Below, piece after piece: positions 58,875-64,000 of a DNA stretch of 64,000 nucleotides. The translations under genes were made by a program, and so were the position numbers. Under the pieces are notes generated by a model. It saw only the letters and a program-made list of their open reading frames with translations. It searched no databases and was not told where the DNA came from. This stretch comes from Phallus indusiatus (lineage: Eukaryota > Basidiomycota > Agaricomycetes > Phallales > Phallaceae). The stretch covers positions 1-64,000 of the forward strand of contig JAQFWX010000110.1 in the NCBI GenBank assembly GCA_027605045.1, written 5' to 3'. Position 1 is the first letter of the stretch; the number at the start of each line of letters is the position of its first letter.

Positions 58875-59710
58875 ACTGAGGACATTGCAGGGTTTGACCA
58901 AAAAAAGAATCCTAACAAAATTATAGTTCGAGGTATAGACATATGACAATTCACTAACTTGTAATATAATATTATAACTAATACTCAGATCAAGGGATTC
59001 TGACTTGAAAAATTGTCAGTATGTTGCTATTTTTATCTTAGTTAAATGATGTAAGAATTTTTACTTATATAATACTATCAATAACTTTTTCTATTCAATC
59101 AAACAGTATAGAAAGTAAAACATATATTATTATTAACCATAGCAGAAAATTATATAATGAAGTTAATATAATTACTTATCAATACAATTTTTCATCATAA
59201 TTTTGAGGGAGTGAAAAATACTGAGTTTCTATGTAATTAAAACTTGAGGTCACAATATGTGACATTAGAGTTTTCTCAAGATTTTCCAGGAATCCCTGTA
59301 TTATTAAGGTTTTCCCAGGAAAACTCTGATATTACACAGTGTGATCTCATGCTTAAAATTAAGGTTTTTCCATGCATCTAAATTATAATAGAAATATATT
59401 TTCACAATAAATATAAAAAACATTTTTAGAACATTCTTCAATATGGATGATGATAATGTAAGTTTCATTCTATTCATTATTTTACTGAATGGATAACATT
59501 GATCATAGGCTTATATGATAAAGAATTATTACATAATTTGACCAAGATAATTATACCAGTATACTGACAATTTCGCAAGCCAGAATCCCTTGAGCTGAGT
59601 ATTAGTTATAATCTGATTTTGCAGTTTGGTAAATTGTCAATAGCCTATGCCTCGAACTATGATTTTCCTAAGATCCTTTTTTTTGGCTAAACCCTACAAT
59701 GTCTCCAGTG
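58875..59710. mobile_element. Non-autonomous CACTG...CAGTG element, copy C
   Basis: The left end is CACTGAGGACATTGCAGGG and the right end CTACAATGTCTCCAGTG. It is 836 bp, AT-rich, and collinear with copy A along its whole length, including GTATAGAC near the ends and AATATGGATGATGATAATG in the interior. It is the longest copy; copy A lacks a segment present here and in copy B. I see no matching target duplication (ATC against TAT). It has no coding capacity. Confidence 0.82.
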
Positions 59711-60518
59711 TATGGTCTTTTTAGGAAGGGAGCTGGACATGAGATGCATTTGGGGCGAGGTGGATGAATTGATGAGAGGGTGTCTGCAGAAGGCCGCTTA
59801 TTCAGTTAGTGTTAGTGGATAGCGGGTAGTGAAAGCCGAACGAATACACTGTCGCTATGAGAATGTTGTGGTGGGTCAGCAAGGAATGTTGGAACGAAAG
59901 GGTGACAGAAAAAAGGGAAAGGTCAACGTGAGACTGAGAAGTTGGTGCAAGGCCTGGGAGAAATATGTTGCAGAAACAAAATCATGAATCCAAAGACGTT
60001 GATTGATAAATTAGTTGGGATGCTTTCTTCGGTATGATAAAGTGAATATACGGCGCAACACAGAAGATCTAGAGGCACTAGACTGGTGGAACGCAATGAA
60101 AACAACAATGGCGACGATGGTAGCGACAATGGGGGGAAAAGGAAGAAGAAAGAAGGAGGGCTGAGGAGCATGCAGCATGTTCAGTTCATTGCAATTGACA
60201 ACTTTGTCACCGGGGCTGAAGCCGCCCTGCGACCCCCATTTGATGCCTGATACTTTGCTGTCAGATACTAATTTCGAAACTTCGACAAGCATTTGACGAA
60301 GGCTTACAATGAAAAATGTGTCAGTTTTACGAACGAAACTGAGTTGTCTAGACGTAATACTCCGCTACCATGTACAAAGATTGAAGATGACGCGGACGAT
60401 AGATTCTGGCATTAAGCGCCCATTCATGCAAGGGAACACGTGCTTAGTCCAAGTCATAGTATTATTATACTACTTACTATATCTGAATCTTCAACAGAAG
60501 TTTTGAACTCCTTGACGA
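59711..60518. other. Stretch before the transposase gene
   Basis: No gene is supported. A minus-strand frame at 60011-60292 has a hydrophobic segment (VATIVAIVVFIAF) but no family match. The 5' end of the Plavaka-type transposon is expected here, but I could not place its terminal inverted repeat. Confidence 0.35.
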
Positions 60519-62343
60519 TTGCCAATGCCCTCGACAAATTCCGAAATCCAGGGCTCTGTCAAACACTTATGTTCTTGTGCAATGTTTGGGTGTAACACTC
60601 ATACCACGCATCACTTGGTGACCGGGGAAATTGTACAAGGACAATACTTGTCAGAAAGCACCTGGAGACGCCATAAAACTAGTGCGACTATGAAAGAGTG
60701 CATGAGAATGAATATTGAGTGAGAAAATGTTCTTGTTAATCACGCAATGAAAAGCCTTAATAGGTTGCAGTGCTGTTGGAACGTTTAACGTTCCACCTGT
60801 TGAATTTCCGCCAAATTACAACGCAACTGAATTTAGCGTCGAAACAGCACGGTATGTTTTGTACTCAAATGATGATACAAAGAGACAAACTATGTGTAGA
60901 GTTGATGATACAGAACGGGAGAGATCACAAGCTCGACTGCGCGACCTTTTATCTCTAGCTCAAGCCACAATCAATAGGATAGAGAAGCCTACTGAGTTAA
61001 TTTTCACACGAAAGCCTTCATCTGATACTCCATATCCTGAATTTGGGGATTCATATATAGCTGATGTCCCACGGGCATGTGTAGACTTGAAAGCGGGGGT
61101 AGTCGAGAATGACATAGTTTTCAACGTCCAAGCTACAATCAAAGAAATTCAAGCCATATTGGAGACTATACCGACTTGGGGCGAGCAGTTTCTCATCGCG
61201 GAAAAAACTACCATTTTTACTATTTTGACCGAAGCTTCCAAAACCCTTTACCTTTACCAGAGAGAGGCCTGGGAACTTCAGGCTTGTATCAATACTGCTT
61301 TGTCCGTTGGACACTATCAAAACGCACGTGTTGTTATTACTGGTATATTTCACTCTGATCTTAGATGAGTTGAACATTGACATAAATTTGTTTAGATCAT
61401 GATAAGAGATATGAAACTCTTAAGAAAACAAACCCCGGGCTATTCCTCTCCTTATGGCTCGGGCTGATATCACATTATTTATGTAATTTATCACGGATGA
61501 AGTCGAACTTTATACTCACCGCTCTTAAAACTATCATTTCTGTGACGCAAAGTCAATTCGCTTCTACTCATGTCACCGACGGGAACAATGTTCCAAGTGA
61601 TATTCGGACGGCGGCGACAATTTTTAGCCTCAAGCCCACGCTTACGAGATATATTTCTTGCCCGGAATGCAGAAAGCTGTATAACGCCGAGGAGACAGAT
61701 TCTACGAGAGGACACCCCGAACTTTGCAGTCACAGTGAACTCCCTAATGGACCAGAATGCGGTGCACGCTTATGGAAAGTGAAACAAATCCAGGGCAATT
61801 CACATTTTGTCCCCCGCCTGACATTCATGTATCAAAATTTCCCTAATTGGCTCGCTAGACTATTATCTCGACGCGGTATAGAAAACGTCTTACGGTCTCC
61901 CCTAACATGTCCACGAGACCGACGAATAGTTCGGGATATCTGGGATGGCGAGATTGTTCAATCATTTGAAGATGAAGATGGAAAGCCATTCTTTGATTAT
62001 GACGGTCCCGAATTACGCTTGCTTTTTGGCTTTGGCTACGATAACTTCAATCCGTTCCACAATAAAGCAGGTTGCAAAAAAGGCTCTGTGGGAGCTTTGT
62101 ATCTTATTTGTTTCAATCTACCCCCAGAATTACGTCTTCTCCCTGAAAACATTCTTTTATCCAGTATCGTTCCCGGTCCGAAACAACCCTCGCTAACCCA
62201 GCTCAATCACTACGTGGAACCGTTAGTTGAAGAGCTTCGAATTTTTTACAAATTTGGGTATTATTTTCCAAGCACATTCGATTCTCCTGCCGGTGTGATC
62301 GCAAAAGGTGCCGCTTTCCCTGGTATAATGGATCTTCACGCAG

Positions 62344-62961
62344 TGTCACGACCCTCGTGCCACCCGATCCTAATCCGGACCTCGGAGAGGTCCGGCGCCC
62401 AAACCCCGTCCATATTTAGTATATCCGCCATGTCCGAGCGTCAGTACTTGCCCAACAGTGCGTAGTCCGTTATTCTGTCCACGTCCGGTAAGCCCGAGGT
62501 CCGGACTTTGTCCGGACTAGGACATTTCCTTATGGGGACATTCTGTCCGGAGTATTAGAAATCAAGTGCCAGATATGTTTCTGGTGCTGTGCAACTAGTC
62601 TCCTTTTAGTTATATCTCCTTTAGTTCTAGTAGTCTAGCTTTTTGTATTTAAAGCCCCCAGACTTCGTCTGGGGCTCCCAGTCTGAATATCAAGTCGTAT
62701 TCAAGTCTATTTTAAGTCTAGCCCCAGTTAAACTCTTTATAATCAAATCTTCTCTTATCTATCTCGTTTAAAGTCCGCTCCCAGTACTTGTCCGGACCTG
62801 CCGGACTACGTCCGGGCTGTCTTGGACTTTTAGTCCGAAATTAAGGGATATCCAGGGTCGATTGAGTCGGCGCAGCACATAAGCTGAAGCCAAGTCCCTT
62901 CTGTTCCGTAGTCCGGACTCCCTGGACTTCCGCCCAGACGCCCGGAACACGGCGCGTGACA
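62344..62961 (+). mobile_element. Solo LTR of family LTR2, 618 bp, TSD CGCAG
   Basis: It begins TGTCACGACCCTCGTGCC and ends GGCGCGTGACA, flanked by CGCAG at 62339-62343 and 62962-62966. It is nearly identical to the 58132 copy, with the same TCCGGA motifs and the hairpin at 62656-62674. It sits inside the transposase exon after DLHA. Confidence 0.92.
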
Positions 62962-63015
62962 CGCAGCTAGACAAGTATTTGGATTGGGTTCCTATCAAGC
63001 CAAATGGTTTTGCAC

Positions 63016-63579
63016 TAAGGCTCCCCACGGGTTTTATCCTCGGATACGGGTACCCGACCCGCAGGTATTTTTCATGGACCTGGCTGATCCGTGACCCGAC
63101 CCGGATATTGACCCGTGGGTATTTCAAATACCCGAGGGTCACATGGGTCGACCCGTGTGACGGATAACCTGTGGGTACCCGTGTGTTACTTGCAAGTAAC
63201 ATCACGTATGACTAGAGAATATTAGAAGTTGTTACTACGTGACATGGGCGCCTAAAATAGGCGCCCGACATATCTTGTAGAGAATTAAAAAATATTAATG
63301 GCATATTTTTTTATTTCTATTTTAAGTAAGATTTGAGCTCTCTAGAGCCAAAATAAATAAAAAATCATGACAAAATTCACTCAAAATTCATCCAGGTGTC
63401 ACTTATATCTTATGTAAGCAGTTACCACGGGTACCCGTGGTTTCTGAAATGGCTATCCGTATCCAAGCCGGGTCAAATAGGCGCCGGGTACCCGCCAGAC
63501 GGGTATCCGAGACCCGCCGGTATTTAGGCGGGTACCCGCGGATAAAATCCCCGATATCCGCAACCCGTGGGGAGCCTTA
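63016..63579. mobile_element. Non-autonomous hAT-type element (MITE), 564 bp, 8-bp TSD TTTTGCAC
   Basis: The ends are TAAGGCTCCCCACGGGTTTT and the inverse AACCCGTGGGGAGCCTTA. The 8-bp duplication TTTTGCAC lies at 63008-63015 and 63580-63587. Eight-base duplications and short inverted repeats are typical of the hAT superfamily. Both flanks are dense in GGTACCCG/ACCCG repeats, like subterminal transposase-binding repeats. A hairpin GGGCGCC...GGCGCCC lies near 63248-63268. There is no coding capacity. Confidence 0.87.
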
Positions 63580-64000
63580 TTTTGCACGCATTGTCTCCTG
63601 TCCTTGGATGACATCAATAATATTAATCCACGACTGTGGCCTCGCTGGCATACATCCAGTAAACACCGAGCTATCATGGAGGCATGGAAAGACTCGCCAA
63701 CTGCGGGGAACTGAGAGGATATTTTCAAACGTTACAATATACGGTGGACAGCTTTTTCCCGATTGCCATATTTTAACATGGAAATCATGTGTATTTTTGA
63801 CCCGATGCATGCTTTTCAAAATGTTTTCCGGAATTTGGTTGAAAATACTTGGGGTATGGATGACACCAGTGCCTCAGGTGACGGTACTTTTGTTGGTTCA
63901 AGACCGCCCAGTATGGGATCATTGACAAATAACGAAGTTCTTAATGCCCTCAAAGCCATACAAATGGCGATATTGCATGGGGACAGAGTAGAATTCGAGA

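Larger units (their letters stand above)
60519..64000 (+). pseudogene. Plavaka-type (CACTA-like) transposase, interrupted by two insertions and a stop, runs off the window
   Basis: The ATG at 60519 leads to a Cys/His-rich N-terminus (HLCSCAMFGCNTHTTHHLVT, LSESTWRRHK). A second exon, about 60765-61340, contains FNVPPVEFPPNYNATEF and a helix-rich charged region. The third exon (from about 61505) has ISCPECRKLYNAEE...CSH...CGARLW, a zinc-binding motif. IVRDIWDGEIVQSFED, PELRLLFGFGYDNFNPFHNK and GALYLICFNLPPELRLLPEN follow, then IVPGPKQPSLTQLNHYVEPL. These are hallmarks of basidiomycete Plavaka transposases. The exon is hit at 62344 by an LTR2 copy and at 63016 by a hAT-type element; the frame continues as RQVFGLGSYQAKWFCTHC. 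After TAGN an in-frame TGA (63712-63714) breaks it, then RWTAFSRLPYF and CIFDPMHAFQNVFRNL follow. The window ends inside the gene. It cannot encode a full transposase. Confidence 0.85.

Noticed and set aside
60011..60292. Minus-strand frame with a hydrophobic segment
   Set aside because: No homology, overlaps another frame, and lies in the likely 5' flank of a transposon; not enough to call a gene.

Overview
The window reads as nuclear DNA of a filamentous basidiomycete, most likely an agaricomycete (mushroom-forming fungus). The genes are split by many short GT-AG introns (about 40-60 nt), they are densely packed on both strands, and the protein families in the second half are those expanded in mushroom genomes. 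No bacterial, organellar or CRISPR features were seen.

Left part (1 to about 38.1 kb): mostly conserved housekeeping and signalling genes. In order: the 3' part of a zeta-crystallin-like quinone oxidoreductase ending in a peroxisomal SKL signal (+); a 3.9 kb stretch without a recognisable gene; a 12 kb TOM1/HUWE1-type HECT ubiquitin ligase (-); an ADCK1-like ABC1/UbiB kinase (-); an F-box protein with C-terminal Cys-rich motifs (+); the GATOR1/SEACIT subunit NPR2 (-), with an apparent one-base frame break; a GYP5-like TBC Rab-GAP (-); the Hsp110 chaperone SSE1 (+), divergent from the Rab-GAP; casein kinase 2 beta (+), whose start codon seems to be assembled by splicing; type II pantothenate kinase (-); and a truncated, frame-broken RIM15-like kinase/response-regulator pseudogene (+). 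Several of these act in nutrient, stress or quiescence signalling (NPR2, RIM15, CK2) or in protein quality control (TOM1, SSE1). Nothing in the sequence shows that they form a co-regulated cluster.

Middle (about 38.1-45 kb): an AT-rich graveyard of nested mobile elements. It holds a fold-back repeat whose arms carry tRNA-like pol III box motifs, a second copy of that repeat split by an 866-bp solo LTR (TSD CTACT), two members of a CACTG...CAGTG-ended family, a Tc1/mariner-like element with 210-bp inverted repeats inside one of them, and members of a 352-bp solo-LTR family (LTR1).

Right part (about 45-64 kb): accessory sequence. Intron-rich genes of families I recognise only as agaricomycete-expanded (including one with a GMSSDES motif), a RING-finger protein and a WD40 protein with a C-terminal membrane helix are interspersed with further solo LTRs. 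An LTR1 copy at 57.8 kb is itself hit, one base from its end, by a second LTR family (LTR2), and both sit inside an apparent coding exon. The window ends in a Plavaka-type (CACTA-like) transposase broken by a second LTR2 copy, a 564-bp hAT-type MITE and an in-frame stop. Exact target-site duplications date the nesting order of most insertions.
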